Source: Novosphingobium sp. (GTDB lineage Bacteria > Pseudomonadota > Alphaproteobacteria > Sphingomonadales > Sphingomonadaceae). From it: a stretch of 64,000 nt of DNA. Below are positions 51,541 through 60,432 of this stretch, piece after piece. Position numbers and translations under genes: made by a program. Numbering within the stretch: position 1 is the stretch's first letter; the number at the start of each line of letters is the position of its first letter. Where the stretch lies: NCBI RefSeq assembly GCF_039595395.1, contig NZ_JBCNLP010000001.1, positions 1,798,001 to 1,862,000 on the forward strand, read 5' to 3'. The notes under the pieces were generated by a model. That model worked only from the letters and a program-made list of their open reading frames with translations. It searched no databases and was not told the origin of the DNA.

Positions 51541-54365
51541 CCGGCCAGAGCGGCGTGGTGGTGCGCACCAAGACCAGCCTGTTGAAGCAGTTGCATGAAG
51601 CCGGGCAGGCCGTGTGGCTGGATTTCGTGGATCGCGGCTTTCTGGAGCAGGGGGGCCTCCAAAAGCTGATCAAGGAGGACGATGCCACGGGCGTCACCTC
51701 CAACCCCTCGATCTTCGAGAAGGCGATGGGCCATGGCGATGCCTATGACGAGGGCTTCAAACAGGCGCTGACCCAGGGCGATCTGAGCGTCCAGCGGCTT
51801 TATGAAAAGCAGGCCATCGTCGACATCAAGGCGGCGGCGGCTGACCTGCGTCCGGTTTACGATAGGCTGCAGGGGCAGGACGGCTATGTCAGCCTTGAGG
51901 TCTCGCCCTATCTCGCCAATGACACCGCCGCCACGATCAGCGAGGCGCGCGAACTGTGGCAGCAGGTCGATGCGCCGAATTTGATGGTGAAGGTGCCGGG
52001 CACGCAGGCGGGTGTGCCCGCGATCCGGCAGTTGATCGCCGATGGGCTCAACATCAACGTCACGCTGCTGTTTTCCATCGAGGCCTATAAGGCCGTGGCC
52101 CATGCCTATCTCGACGGGCTGGAGGCGCGCGTCGCCAAGGGCGAACCCATCGACCATATCGCCAGCGTGGCCAGCTTCTTCGTCAGCCGTATCGACACGC
52201 AGATCGACAAGAAGATCGATGCCCGCGTGAAGGAGGGCGACAAGGATAGCGAGGCGCTGCAGGCCCTGCGCGGCAAGGTGGCCATCGCCAATGCCAAGCT
52301 GGCCTATGCCTGGTATCAGGATCTGATCGCCAGCGACCGCTGGCAGAAGCTGGCCGCCAAGGGCGCGCGGCCTCAGCGCCTGCTCTGGGCCTCGACCGGG
52401 GTGAAGGACCCGGCCTATCCCGATACGCTCTATATCGACACGCTGATCGGCCCGGATACGGTCAACACCATGCCGCCCAAGACGATGGACGCCTTCCGCG
52501 ATCACGGCACCGTCGCCCAGACCCTGACGCAGGATGTGGATGGCGCCCGCCATGTGCTGACCGAAGCCGACCGGCTGGGGCTGGATCTGCCGGGCGTGAC
52601 CGCCGCTCTGGTCGAGGATGGGGTGAAGCAATTCGCCGATGCCGCCGACGCCCTGCTGGGCGCTGTGGCGGCCAAGCGCACGCAATTCGCGGGCGATGCC
52701 ATCAACACTTTCGACGCCACCCTGCCGCATGATCTGCAACAGGCCGTCGATGCGCGGCTGAAAACAGCAGCGAGTGAGGGCTGGTCCCGCCGTCTGTGGC
52801 AAGGCGATGCCTCGCTGTGGAGCGGGAAGGATGAAGGGAAATGGCTCGGCTGGCTGGCAGCCGCCGAGGGCAAACAGGTCGATCCCGAGGCGCTGGAAGC
52901 CCTGCGTCAGGACGCGCACCAATACACCGACGCCGTGCTCCTCGGCATGGGCGGATCGAGCCTTGGGCCAGAGGTGCTGTCGCTGATCCTCGGCCATGGC
53001 GAGGGCAGCCCGCGCCTGCATGTGCTGGACACCACCGATCCGGGACAGATCGCCGGTGTGGCCAGGGTGATCGATCCGGCGCGGACGCTGTTTATCGTCT
53101 CCAGCAAATCGGGCTCGACGATGGAGCCGGAACTGCTGCGCACCTATTTCCACGCGCTGAGCGGCGGTCAGAGCGATCATTTCGTTGCCGTCACCGATCC
53201 CGGCTCGAAGCTGGAGGCCAAGGCCAAACAGGATGGTTTCGCCCATATTTTCCTTGGCGATCCGGCGATTGGCGGGCGTTATTCGGTGCTGTCGGTCTTC
53301 GGCATGGTGCCCGCGGCGGCAAGCGGCCTTGTGGCTCCCGCGCTTTATCACGCCACGGCGCCAATGGTGCTGTCCTGCGGGCCGGATGTGCCGCCTGCCG
53401 CCAATCCCGGCGTGAAGCTGGGCGCGATCATCGGCGAGGCGGCGGTGAGCGGGCGTGACAAGCTGACCATCCTTGCCTCGCCAAAACTGCTGCCTTTCGG
53501 ATCCTGGCTGGAGCAATTGCTGGCCGAATCCACCGGCAAGCAAGGCAAGGGCATCGTCCCGGTCGATCTGGAACCGCTGGGCGCGCCTGCAAGCTATGGC
53601 GCGGATCGCCTCTTCGCCTATTTCACTCTGGCGGGCGAGCGTGATGCCGAGCAGGAGGCCCGCCTTGAAGCGCTGGCCGCCTCGGGCCATCCGGTGCTGC
53701 GCATCACCTTGGCCGAGGCGGAGAACATCGGTCAGGAGTTTGTCCGCTGGGAGGTCGCCACGGCGATTGCCGGCGCGGTGATCGGCATCGATCCCTTCGA
53801 CCAGCCCGATGTCGAGGATGCCAAGGTGGCCACCCGCAAGCTGGTCGATGCCTATGAACAGGACGGCGATGAGGCTGAAGATCGGCCCGTGGCCGAGACA
53901 GATGATTTCGCGATCTTCGGTTTTGGTGAAGGCACCAGGGGCGATGCGGCGGATCTGTTCAAGGCCCATCTCGCCAGCCTGAAACCGGGCGATTACGCCG
54001 GTTTCCTCGCCTATATCGAGCGCAATGAGACCGACAGCCTGCTGATCGAATCCATCCGCATCGCCTTGCGCGATACGAAGAAGGTGGCGACCGTCGCCGG
54101 TTTCGGCCCCCGTTTCCTGCATTCTACCGGGCAGGCTTACAAGGGGGGCCCCAACAGCGGCGCCTTCCTTGTCATCACCCGCGACCCCGATCCCGATCTG
54201 GCCATTCCCGATCATCGGGCCAGTTTTGGCTGGGTGCAGATTGCTCAGGCCAAGGGGGATGCAGAGGTGCTGGCGCAGCGCGGGCGGCGCGTGCTACGGG
54301 TTCATCTCAAGCAGGGCGGTGGCGGACTCGCCGCGCTCAAGACGGCGATCCTCGCGGCCCTGTAA
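51537..54365 (+). CDS. Bifunctional transaldolase / glucose-6-phosphate isomerase
   Basis: Protein of 942 residues. Residues about 1-370 are transaldolase: GVTSNPSIFEKAM, LMVKVPGTQAGVPAIRQL with the Schiff-base Lys, and LLFSIEAYKAVAHAY. Residues about 390-942 are phosphoglucose isomerase with VLLGMGGSSLGPEVL, SKSGSTMEPELL and a late KGGPNSGAFLVITRD. A single protein thus links the non-oxidative pentose phosphate branch to glycolysis/Entner-Doudoroff. Such Tal-Pgi fusions are known in some alphaproteobacteria and cyanobacteria. It overlaps tkt by four bases. Confidence 0.93.
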   Translation: MTGQSGVVVRTKTSLLKQLHEAGQAVWLDFVDRGFLEQGGLQKLIKEDDATGVTSNPSIFEKAMGHGDAYDEGFKQALTQGDLSVQRLYEKQAIVDIKAAAADLRPVYDRLQGQDGYVSLEVSPYLANDTAATISEARELWQQVDAPNLMVKVPGTQAGVPAIRQLIADGLNINVTLLFSIEAYKAVAHAYLDGLEARVAKGEPIDHIASVASFFVSRIDTQIDKKIDARVKEGDKDSEALQALRGKVAIANAKLAYAWYQDLIASDRWQKLAAKGARPQRLLWASTGVKDPAYPDTLYIDTLIGPDTVNTMPPKTMDAFRDHGTVAQTLTQDVDGARHVLTEADRLGLDLPGVTAALVEDGVKQFADAADALLGAVAAKRTQFAGDAINTFDATLPHDLQQAVDARLKTAASEGWSRRLWQGDASLWSGKDEGKWLGWLAAAEGKQVDPEALEALRQDAHQYTDAVLLGMGGSSLGPEVLSLILGHGEGSPRLHVLDTTDPGQIAGVARVIDPARTLFIVSSKSGSTMEPELLRTYFHALSGGQSDHFVAVTDPGSKLEAKAKQDGFAHIFLGDPAIGGRYSVLSVFGMVPAAASGLVAPALYHATAPMVLSCGPDVPPAANPGVKLGAIIGEAAVSGRDKLTILASPKLLPFGSWLEQLLAESTGKQGKGIVPVDLEPLGAPASYGADRLFAYFTLAGERDAEQEARLEALAASGHPVLRITLAEAENIGQEFVRWEVATAIAGAVIGIDPFDQPDVEDAKVATRKLVDAYEQDGDEAEDRPVAETDDFAIFGFGEGTRGDAADLFKAHLASLKPGDYAGFLAYIERNETDSLLIESIRIALRDTKKVATVAGFGPRFLHSTGQAYKGGPNSGAFLVITRDPDPDLAIPDHRASFGWVQIAQAKGDAEVLAQRGRRVLRVHLKQGGGGLAALKTAILAAL

Positions 54366-54413
54366 CGCCTTTTGATACCCCCCCAAGAAACTCAAAGCAT
54401 AAGGACTCTCTGC

Positions 54414-55394
54414 ATGCGTCTTGCAATGATCGGCCTCGGCCGGATGGGCGCCAACATCGCGCGTCGGCTGATGCGCAACGGCCATGAGATCGTGGCCTTC
54501 GATCTGAGCGAAAAAGCCGTCGAAACGCTGGTGAAGGATGGCGCCACCGGCTCCACCTCGATCGAGGATCTGGCCGAAAAGCTTGATGAACGCCGTATCT
54601 TCTGGGTGATGCTGCCCGCCGGCGAGCCGACCGAGAGCATGATCCAGAAGCTGCTGGGCCTCTCGCGCCCCGGCGACATCATCATCGATGGCGGCAACAC
54701 CTTCTACAAGGACGATATCCGCCGCGCCAAGGTCTGCGCCGAAAAGCAGGTCACCTATGTGGACGTGGGCACTTCGGGCGGCGTCTGGGGGCTGGAGCGC
54801 GGCTATTGCATGATGATCGGCGGCGAGAAGGAAGCGGTCGACCTGCTCGACCCGATCTTCGAGGCGCTGGCGCCGGGCCTGGGCACCATCCCCCGCACCG
54901 CCGAGCGCAAGGGAGACAGCGATCCGCGCGCGGAAAAGGGCTATATCCATGCCGGTCCCGCAGGCGCCGGGCACTTCGTCAAGATGGTCCACAATGGCAT
55001 CGAATATGGCCTGATGGCCGCCTATGCCGAGGGCTTCGATGTGCTCAAGGGCAAGATGTCCGAAAGGCTGCCCGAGGATGAGCGCTTCGACCTCAACCTC
55101 ACCGATATCGCCGAAGTGTGGCGCCGGGGCAGCGTGGTGTCCTCATGGCTGCTGGATCTTTCGGCCTCGGCGCTGGCCAAGGATCAGGCGCTGGATGCCT
55201 TCAGCGGCAATGTCGCCGATTCCGGCGAAGGCCAGTGGACCATCGACGCCGCCATGGAAGAGGCCGTGCCCGCCTATGTCCTCTCGGCGGCGCTGTTTGC
55301 CCGCTATCGCAGCCGGGTGGAAAACACCTTTGGCGACAAGCTGCTCTCGGCCATGCGCTTCGGCTTTGGCGGCCATGTGGAGATCCCGCAATAA
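54414..55394 (+). CDS. gnd: 6-phosphogluconate dehydrogenase (decarboxylating), short form
   Basis: Protein of 326 residues, the short type rather than the 470-residue form. The NAD(P)-binding site is MIGLGRMGANIARRLMRNGHEIVAFDL, followed by IIDGGNTFYKDD, VDVGTSGGVWGLERGY and the catalytic KMVHNGIEYGLM. Asp after the second strand (AFDL) hints at NAD preference. It converts 6-phosphogluconate to ribulose-5-P and CO2. AAGGAC precedes ATG 54414. Its stop overlaps the zwf start by one base. Confidence 0.94.
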   Translation: MRLAMIGLGRMGANIARRLMRNGHEIVAFDLSEKAVETLVKDGATGSTSIEDLAEKLDERRIFWVMLPAGEPTESMIQKLLGLSRPGDIIIDGGNTFYKDDIRRAKVCAEKQVTYVDVGTSGGVWGLERGYCMMIGGEKEAVDLLDPIFEALAPGLGTIPRTAERKGDSDPRAEKGYIHAGPAGAGHFVKMVHNGIEYGLMAAYAEGFDVLKGKMSERLPEDERFDLNLTDIAEVWRRGSVVSSWLLDLSASALAKDQALDAFSGNVADSGEGQWTIDAAMEEAVPAYVLSAALFARYRSRVENTFGDKLLSAMRFGFGGHVEIPQ

Positions 55395-56830
55395 TGAAGA
55401 AAGCGCCCGTTGCTCCCCCCGCGACGATCGTGATCTTCGGTGTGACAGGCGACCTCACCCGTCGCCTGTTGCTGCCGGCCATCGTCAATCTCCAGCAATC
55501 AGAGCTGCTCGATCCGGCCACCAAGATCATCGGTGTGGGTCGTGATGATATCGATGCCGATATCCTCTGCAAGGAACGCCTTCCGGGCTTCTTCGAGGAG
55601 GATGGCGCCGCGTGGAAATCGCTGAAACCGCGCATCGCCTATCAGCGCGGCGATTTCGGCGATGAGGCGCTTTATCAGGCGCTGGGGGAGCAACTGGACG
55701 CCAGTGCCATGTTCTATCTGGCCGTGGCCCCCAGCTTCTTCGGGCCTATCGTGGAGCAATTGGGCAAGGCCGGGCTGCTCGATGAGGGCAAGGGCTTCCG
55801 CCGCGTGGTGGTGGAAAAGCCCTTCGGCACCGATCTGGCCTCGGCCAAGGCGCTGAACGCCCGCCTGCTGGCTCAGGCCGGCGAGGAGCAGCTTTACCGC
55901 ATCGATCATTTCCTGGGCAAGGAAACGGTGCAGAACATCATCGTCAGCCGCTTCGCCAATGCGCGCAATGAGGCGGTCTGGAACAATCGCTATATCGATC
56001 ACGTCCAGATCACTGCCGCCGAAACGGTGACGGTCGGCTCGCGCGGAGCCTTCTATGATGCGACGGGCGCGCTGCGCGATATGGTGCCCAACCATCTGTT
56101 CCAGCTTCTGGCGCTGGTGGCGATGGAGCCGCCGATCAATCTGGAAGCCGAAAGCCTGCGCAATGAAAAGGTGAAGGTGATCGACGCGATCCAGCCCATC
56201 GCGCCCGAAGATGCGGTGCGCGGCGCTTATGGCGCGGGCAAGATCGGCAAGGAGAAAGTGCCCGCCTTCAGCGAGACCGAGGATGTCGCGCCCGACAGCA
56301 GCACCGAAACCTATGTCGCGCTCAAGCTGGCGGTGGAGACCTGGCGCTGGCACGGCGTGCCCTTCTACCTGCGCACCGGCAAGGGCCTGACCGCGCGCGA
56401 CACGGAAATCGTCATCCGTTTCCGCGACGCCCCCATCGCCCTGTTCCGCGATACGCCGACCGACAGCCTGCCCCCCAACCAGTTGGTGCTGCAAATCCAG
56501 CCCAATGAGGGGATCAAGATGGATATGGCGGTGAAACGCCCCGGTCCCCTGATCGAGGCCGTGCCCGCCAGCATGTCTTTTGCCTATGCTGATATCTTCG
56601 ATATGGGCCACCGCACCGGCTATGAGACGCTGATCTATGATGTGCTGATCGGCGACGCGTCGCTGTTTCAGCGCGCCGACCAGATCGAGGCGGGCTGGCG
56701 CGCGGTGCAGCCGCTGCTTGATGCATGGACAAGCGGAGAACCGGAAGCCTATGAACCGGGCAGCGCCGGTCCCGCGGGCGCGGATGAGCTGATCGCGCGC
56801 GATGGCCGCGCCTGGCATGAGATTGGATAG
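55394..56830 (+). CDS. zwf: Glucose-6-phosphate 1-dehydrogenase
   Basis: Protein of 478 residues. The coenzyme site is FGVTGDLTRRLLLPAI, EKPFGTD follows, and the substrate block is YRIDHFLGKETVQNI with catalytic His. Then come NRYIDHVQITAAETVTVGSRGAFYD and GKGLTARDTEI. It oxidises glucose-6-P to 6-phosphogluconolactone. With gnd, tkt and tal-pgi it forms a compact carbon-flow operon. No pgl, edd or eda gene is in the window. Confidence 0.96.
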   Translation: MKKAPVAPPATIVIFGVTGDLTRRLLLPAIVNLQQSELLDPATKIIGVGRDDIDADILCKERLPGFFEEDGAAWKSLKPRIAYQRGDFGDEALYQALGEQLDASAMFYLAVAPSFFGPIVEQLGKAGLLDEGKGFRRVVVEKPFGTDLASAKALNARLLAQAGEEQLYRIDHFLGKETVQNIIVSRFANARNEAVWNNRYIDHVQITAAETVTVGSRGAFYDATGALRDMVPNHLFQLLALVAMEPPINLEAESLRNEKVKVIDAIQPIAPEDAVRGAYGAGKIGKEKVPAFSETEDVAPDSSTETYVALKLAVETWRWHGVPFYLRTGKGLTARDTEIVIRFRDAPIALFRDTPTDSLPPNQLVLQIQPNEGIKMDMAVKRPGPLIEAVPASMSFAYADIFDMGHRTGYETLIYDVLIGDASLFQRADQIEAGWRAVQPLLDAWTSGEPEAYEPGSAGPAGADELIARDGRAWHEIG

Positions 56831-56840
56831 AACCCGCCCC

Positions 56841-57662
56841 ATGAAAGACCTGCGCCTTTTTATCTCCGACATCGACGGTACTCTCACCCGCAGCGACAAG
56901 ACCATCAGCCCCGCCGTGGTGGATGCCGTGCACCGGCTCGATGCGGCGGGCGTGCCCTTCACGATCATCAGCGCCCGCCCGCCCAGCGGACTGTACTGGA
57001 TCGCGGAAAAGCTCGGTCTGACGCGGCCCATCGGCGCCTACAATGGCGGCACCATCGTCGAGCCCGACGGCACGGTGGTCTTTGCCGAGCATGTGCCCGC
57101 CGATGCGGTACGAGAGGTGCTGGCGCTGATCGACCGGCCCGATGTGACCATCTGGCTGTTCCACAAGGGCCGCTGGATCGCCCAGCGCCCCAATGACACC
57201 TATGACGACCGCGAGCGCAAATCGGTCAGCCAGGAACCGACCTATGACGCCAATCTGGAGGCCTATGCCGACAGCGTGGACAAGATCGTCGCCGTTTCCG
57301 ACGACCACGCCATGCTGGCCGATCTGGAGGCCGAGGTGGAACGCGCGGTGGGCGACCGCGCCACGGTGGGGCGGTCGCAGCTCTATTACCTCGATATCAC
57401 TGCGCCGAAGGCCAACAAGGGCGATGGCGTGCTGGCTCTGGCGCGGGCCTTCGGGGTCTCTGTCGAGCAGGTCGCGGTGATCGGTGACCAGCGCAACGAC
57501 ATGCCGATGTTTCGTGAGGCGGGGCTCTCCATCGCCATGGGGCAGGGGCCGGAAGAGGTGCTTGCGGCCGCCACCCATGTCACCGCGTCGAATGATGAGG
57601 ATGGCGTGGCTCAGGCTATCGACACAATCCTGCTGCCCATCGTGGAAGCACGCCCCAAGTAA
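56841..57662 (+). CDS. Cof-type HAD phosphatase
   Basis: Protein of 273 residues. HAD motif I is FISDIDGTLTRSDKTIS, motif II TIISARPPSG, motif III includes APKANKGDGVL and motif IV VIGDQRNDMPMF. The cap domain lies between motifs II and III (about 85-190), the IIB type. Such enzymes dephosphorylate sugar phosphates or cofactors. It begins ten bases after zwf and ends the pentose phosphate operon. Substrate cannot be named. Confidence 0.9.
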   Translation: MKDLRLFISDIDGTLTRSDKTISPAVVDAVHRLDAAGVPFTIISARPPSGLYWIAEKLGLTRPIGAYNGGTIVEPDGTVVFAEHVPADAVREVLALIDRPDVTIWLFHKGRWIAQRPNDTYDDRERKSVSQEPTYDANLEAYADSVDKIVAVSDDHAMLADLEAEVERAVGDRATVGRSQLYYLDITAPKANKGDGVLALARAFGVSVEQVAVIGDQRNDMPMFREAGLSIAMGQGPEEVLAAATHVTASNDEDGVAQAIDTILLPIVEARPK

Positions 57663-57685
57663 CTGATAAATCATGATGGATGCTA

Positions 57686-57712
57686 TCCGGTCGATGTAAA
57701 ATATCGACCGGA
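57686..57712. terminator. Hairpin downstream of the HAD gene
   Basis: TCCGGTCGAT (57686-57695) pairs with ATCGACCGGA (57703-57712). No T-tract follows, so it may end the operon weakly or act as an operator. Its right arm overlaps the GGAAC of the promoter below. Confidence 0.4.
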
Positions 57713-57734
57713 ACATTCGCCTGTCGCTGGCGTT
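57710..57734 (+). promoter_or_regulatory. EcfG-type general stress promoter (GGAAC-N16-CGTT)
   Basis: GGAAC (57710-57714) and CGTT (57731-57734) are separated by exactly 16 bases, matching the alphaproteobacterial EcfG sigma consensus. The start codon of the PepSY-like gene is 31 bases further on. The two downstream genes encode a small exported protein and a GSP17M-like protein, both plausible stress genes. Confidence 0.7.
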
Positions 57735-57764
57735 CCAAACCTTGCCATCAAGGAGGTGGAACTC

Positions 57765-58094
57765 ATGACATTGAAATCGACCATCGGCGCGCTTTGCGCC
57801 GCGAGCCTTGCTGTCTGCGGTATCTCTGCCGCTCACGCCCAGCCTGTCGCGCATGACAATGCCGCGCCCAACCCGGCGATGAAATCGCCCGACCATATGA
57901 CCAAGGCGCCGCTCGCCAAGGGCGCGAACTCCTTCACGGAAGGCGAAGCCAAGTCGCGTCTGGAAAAGGCGGGCTATGCCAATGTCAGCGATCTCAACAA
58001 GGATGCTGACGGCCTGTGGCAGGCCAGCGCGACCCGCCACGGCAAGCCGGTGAAGGTGGCGCTGGATTACAAGGGCAATGTGGCAACGCGTTAA
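57765..58094 (+). CDS. Small exported PepSY-like protein
   Basis: Protein of 109 residues. The signal peptide ends at ISAAHAQ. After a linker, residues about 55-109 (SFTEGEAKSRLEKAGYANV...GLWQASATRHGKPVKVALDYKGNV) form one PepSY-type beta-alpha unit. Periplasmic; function unknown. AAGGAGG stands eight bases before ATG 57765. A stress promoter lies upstream and the GSP17M-like gene follows 35 bases later. Confidence 0.8.
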   Translation: MTLKSTIGALCAASLAVCGISAAHAQPVAHDNAAPNPAMKSPDHMTKAPLAKGANSFTEGEAKSRLEKAGYANVSDLNKDADGLWQASATRHGKPVKVALDYKGNVATR

Positions 58095-58129
58095 GCGACC
58101 CGCCCAAATCAACGGGAAAGGATAGACCC

Positions 58130-58756
58130 ATGTCTCAGATCGTCACTCGCCTGTTCGACAATTTTTCCGATGCCGAACATGCCGTTATCGAACTCGAACG
58201 CGTCGGTGTTCCCCATGGCGACATCAGCCTGGTGTCGAACCGCCGAGGCACCTCGCACCCGGTTGCCGATGTGCGCGAACCGCGTGACAGCACCGCCGGC
58301 GATGCCGCCGCGCGTGACGCCGGTGTCGGCGCGGCGCTGGGCGGTGTGATCGGCGCCGGTGGCGGCGTGCTGGCGGGCCTTGGCCTGCTGGCCATTCCGG
58401 GGCTTGGCCCGGTGATCGCGGCAGGCTGGCTGGCCTCGGCGGCCGTTGGCGCTGCGGTTGGCGGCGCGGTCGTGGCGGGGGCTGGCGGCATCGTTGGCGC
58501 GCTGACCCATGCCGGTGTCAGCCGCGCCGAGGCCGATGTCTATGCCGAAAGCGTGAGGCGCGGCGGCACGCTGGTCAGCGCCAAGGTCGATGATGAGCTG
58601 GTGCTGACGGCGCAGGCTGCCCTCGACAACACGCCCTATGTCGACATTGCCGAGCGCCGCGCGCTCTATCAGGGGCAGGGTTGGTCGCGTTTCGACGACA
58701 CGCTTGACCCCTACACCGATGCCGAGATCGAGGCCGAACGCGCCCGCTGGCGCTAA
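58130..58756 (+). CDS. GSP17M/YflT-like general stress protein with glycine-zipper segment
   Basis: Protein of 208 residues. The N-terminal 45 residues (IVTRLFDNFSDAEHAVIELERVGVPHGDISLVSN) match the YflT/GSP17M heat-induced domain. A long Gly/Ala-rich hydrophobic stretch (about 65-130, GAALGGVIGAGGGVLAGLG) follows and could insert in a membrane. The C-terminal part repeats a similar fold (AEADVYAESVRRGGTLVSAKVDDE). Located behind an EcfG promoter, it is probably part of the general stress response. The molecular role is not known. Confidence 0.8.
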   Translation: MSQIVTRLFDNFSDAEHAVIELERVGVPHGDISLVSNRRGTSHPVADVREPRDSTAGDAAARDAGVGAALGGVIGAGGGVLAGLGLLAIPGLGPVIAAGWLASAAVGAAVGGAVVAGAGGIVGALTHAGVSRAEADVYAESVRRGGTLVSAKVDDELVLTAQAALDNTPYVDIAERRALYQGQGWSRFDDTLDPYTDAEIEAERARWR

Positions 58757-58764
58757 GGCCCGGA

Positions 58765-58809
58765 GCATCGCGCGAAAAAGTGGGAACCGGTTTTTCGCAA
58801 AAGCGATGC
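58765..58809. repeat. Imperfect palindrome of a widespread alphaproteobacterial type
   Basis: GCATCGCGCGAAAAA...TTTTTCGCAAAAGCGATGC forms an imperfect hairpin around GTGGGAACCGG. Very similar intergenic palindromes are common in alphaproteobacterial genomes. It appears once in this window and lies in the 3' region of the GSP17M-like gene. Confidence 0.6.
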
Positions 58810-58835
58810 GACCATTAAACTAGGTCCTGCAACAG

Positions 58836-58871
58836 AAAGCCCGGCTTCCAGAAGGGAGCCGGGCTTTTGTT
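58836..58871. terminator. Bidirectional terminator between the GSP17M-like gene and ispZ
   Basis: AAAGCCCGGCT (58836-58846) pairs with AGCCGGGCTTT (58857-58867), followed by TGTTT on the + strand. It ends at the convergent ispZ stop and can serve both genes. Confidence 0.85.
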
Positions 58872-59509
58872 TATTCAGCCTTTTCGCTGTCAGGCTGTTT
58901 TTCCTGCCCCAGACCGTGGCGCAGCAGCATCGGCATATGGGCAAAGGTAAACAGGAACGAGAGCGGCATAAAGACGATCAGCTTGGCGCGCAGCCACTGG
59001 TCGAAGGTGAACCAGCCCTTGTAGGCAAACACCTCGTTCAGCGCGGCGAGGAACAGGAAAAACCAGCCCCAGTTGCGCGACAATTTCATCCAGCCCTCGT
59101 CGGAAAGCCCGTCAAAAGCGCTTTCCAGCAGGTACTTCAGCGTCGGCTTGCCCTTGGCCCAGCCCACCAGCAGCATCACCGCAAACAGCGCATAGACGGC
59201 GGTGGGTTTGTGCCTGATCCAGCCCTCGTCCTGACTGATCATCGTCAGCGCGCCAAAGCCGCAGACCAGCACGGTGGAAAGCCACAGCATGGGCGACACC
59301 TTGCCGCGAATCCATTTCGACGCGATCAGCGCCAGCACCGTGGCCGCCATAAAGACGCCGGTGCTTTTGGTGACGGCAGCCACATCGCTGAGACTCGCCG
59401 CGCCCGAGGGCTTGAACAGGCGATAGGCGACAAAGAAAGCCGCGACCGGGCCATAATCGATCGCCAGATTGACCAGCGGCGAATGGTTCTTACGTTCGGG
59501 CGCGGTCAT
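58871..59509 (-). CDS. ispZ: YciB/IspZ inner membrane septation protein
   Basis: Protein of 212 residues with about five to six membrane helices. Family landmarks are NLAIDYGPVAAFFVAY at the start, WMKLSRNWGWFFLFLAALNEV and WFTFDQWLRAKL. IspZ/YciB proteins support cell envelope and division. Its start overlaps the ftsY stop by four bases, so it is the last gene of dapF-mtaB-ftsY-ispZ. Confidence 0.9.
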   Translation of the reverse strand: MTAPERKNHSPLVNLAIDYGPVAAFFVAYRLFKPSGAASLSDVAAVTKSTGVFMAATVLALIASKWIRGKVSPMLWLSTVLVCGFGALTMISQDEGWIRHKPTAVYALFAVMLLVGWAKGKPTLKYLLESAFDGLSDEGWMKLSRNWGWFFLFLAALNEVFAYKGWFTFDQWLRAKLIVFMPLSFLFTFAHMPMLLRHGLGQEKQPDSEKAE

Positions 59510-60432
59510 GCCGCGACCCCGGCGATCACACGCGCCACCAGATCGGGATCGAAGGGCCGCAGATCATCGATCCGCTCGCCCACACCGATGGCATGGATGG
59601 GCAGGCCATATTGCTCGGCAGCGGCAACCAGCACGCCGCCGCGCGCGGTGCCATCCAGCTTGGTCATGACCAGACCGGTCACGCCCGCCACCTCCTTGAA
59701 GGTCTCGATCTGGGCCAGCGCATTCTGGCCGTTGGTGGCATCCAGCACCAGCACCACATCATGCGGCGCGGCGGGGTTGAGGCGGCCCAGCACGCGGTGG
59801 ATCTTGGCCAGCTCGTCCATCAGCTCGCGCTTGTTTTGCAGGCGTCCGGCGGTGTCGACGATCAGGGCGTCGGTGCCGCGCTCGCTGGCGGATTTCACGG
59901 CGTCAAAGACGATGGCCGCCGGATCGCCGCCTTCGGGGCCCTTCACGATGGGTACGCCAAGGCGGTCCGCCCAGACGCCCAGCTGGCCGATCGCGGCGGC
60001 GCGGAAGGTGTCGCCCGCTGCCAGCATCACCGCATAGTCCTCTTCCTGGAACAGGTGGGCCAGCTTGGCGATGGTGGTGGTCTTGCCGCTGCCGTTGACG
60101 CCGATCACCAGCACCACATGCGGGCGCGGGAAGGCGGTGACCTCCAGCGGCTTGGCCACCGGGCGCAGGATGGCGGCGATTTCCTCGGCGACGGCCTCGC
60201 GGATGGCATTTTCGCCGGCAGAGCCCTCAAACCGGCGCTGCGCCATGGCGCCACGGATGCGGGCGGCGGCGCGCGGCCCCAGATCGGAGAGGATCAGCGC
60301 ATCCTCCAGCTCATCGAGCTGGTCGTCGGTCAGGCGCGCGGCACCGGTGATGCCAGAGAGATTGCCCGCCAGACGTTCGGAGGTCTTGGCGAGGCCGCCC
60401 ATCAGGCGGGAGGTCCAGCTATCGGCGCTCAT
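59506..60432 (-). CDS. ftsY: Signal recognition particle receptor FtsY
   Basis: Protein of 308 residues, the short form without the long acidic N-terminal domain. The NG domain has the helical N part (about 1-90) and GTPase motifs GVNGSGKTTTIAKLA, DTFRAAAIGQL, DTAGRLQNK and TKLDGTARGG. It docks SRP-bound ribosomes to the membrane. The stop overlaps the ispZ start and the start overlaps the mtaB stop, each by four bases. Confidence 0.96.
   Translation of the reverse strand: MSADSWTSRLMGGLAKTSERLAGNLSGITGAARLTDDQLDELEDALILSDLGPRAAARIRGAMAQRRFEGSAGENAIREAVAEEIAAILRPVAKPLEVTAFPRPHVVLVIGVNGSGKTTTIAKLAHLFQEEDYAVMLAAGDTFRAAAIGQLGVWADRLGVPIVKGPEGGDPAAIVFDAVKSASERGTDALIVDTAGRLQNKRELMDELAKIHRVLGRLNPAAPHDVVLVLDATNGQNALAQIETFKEVAGVTGLVMTKLDGTARGGVLVAAAEQYGLPIHAIGVGERIDDLRPFDPDLVARVIAGVAA

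Noticed and set aside
54378..54384. C7 run before gnd as a phase-variable promoter element
   Set aside because: It lies in a short operon junction with a normal ribosome site after it; no sign of regulation by length.
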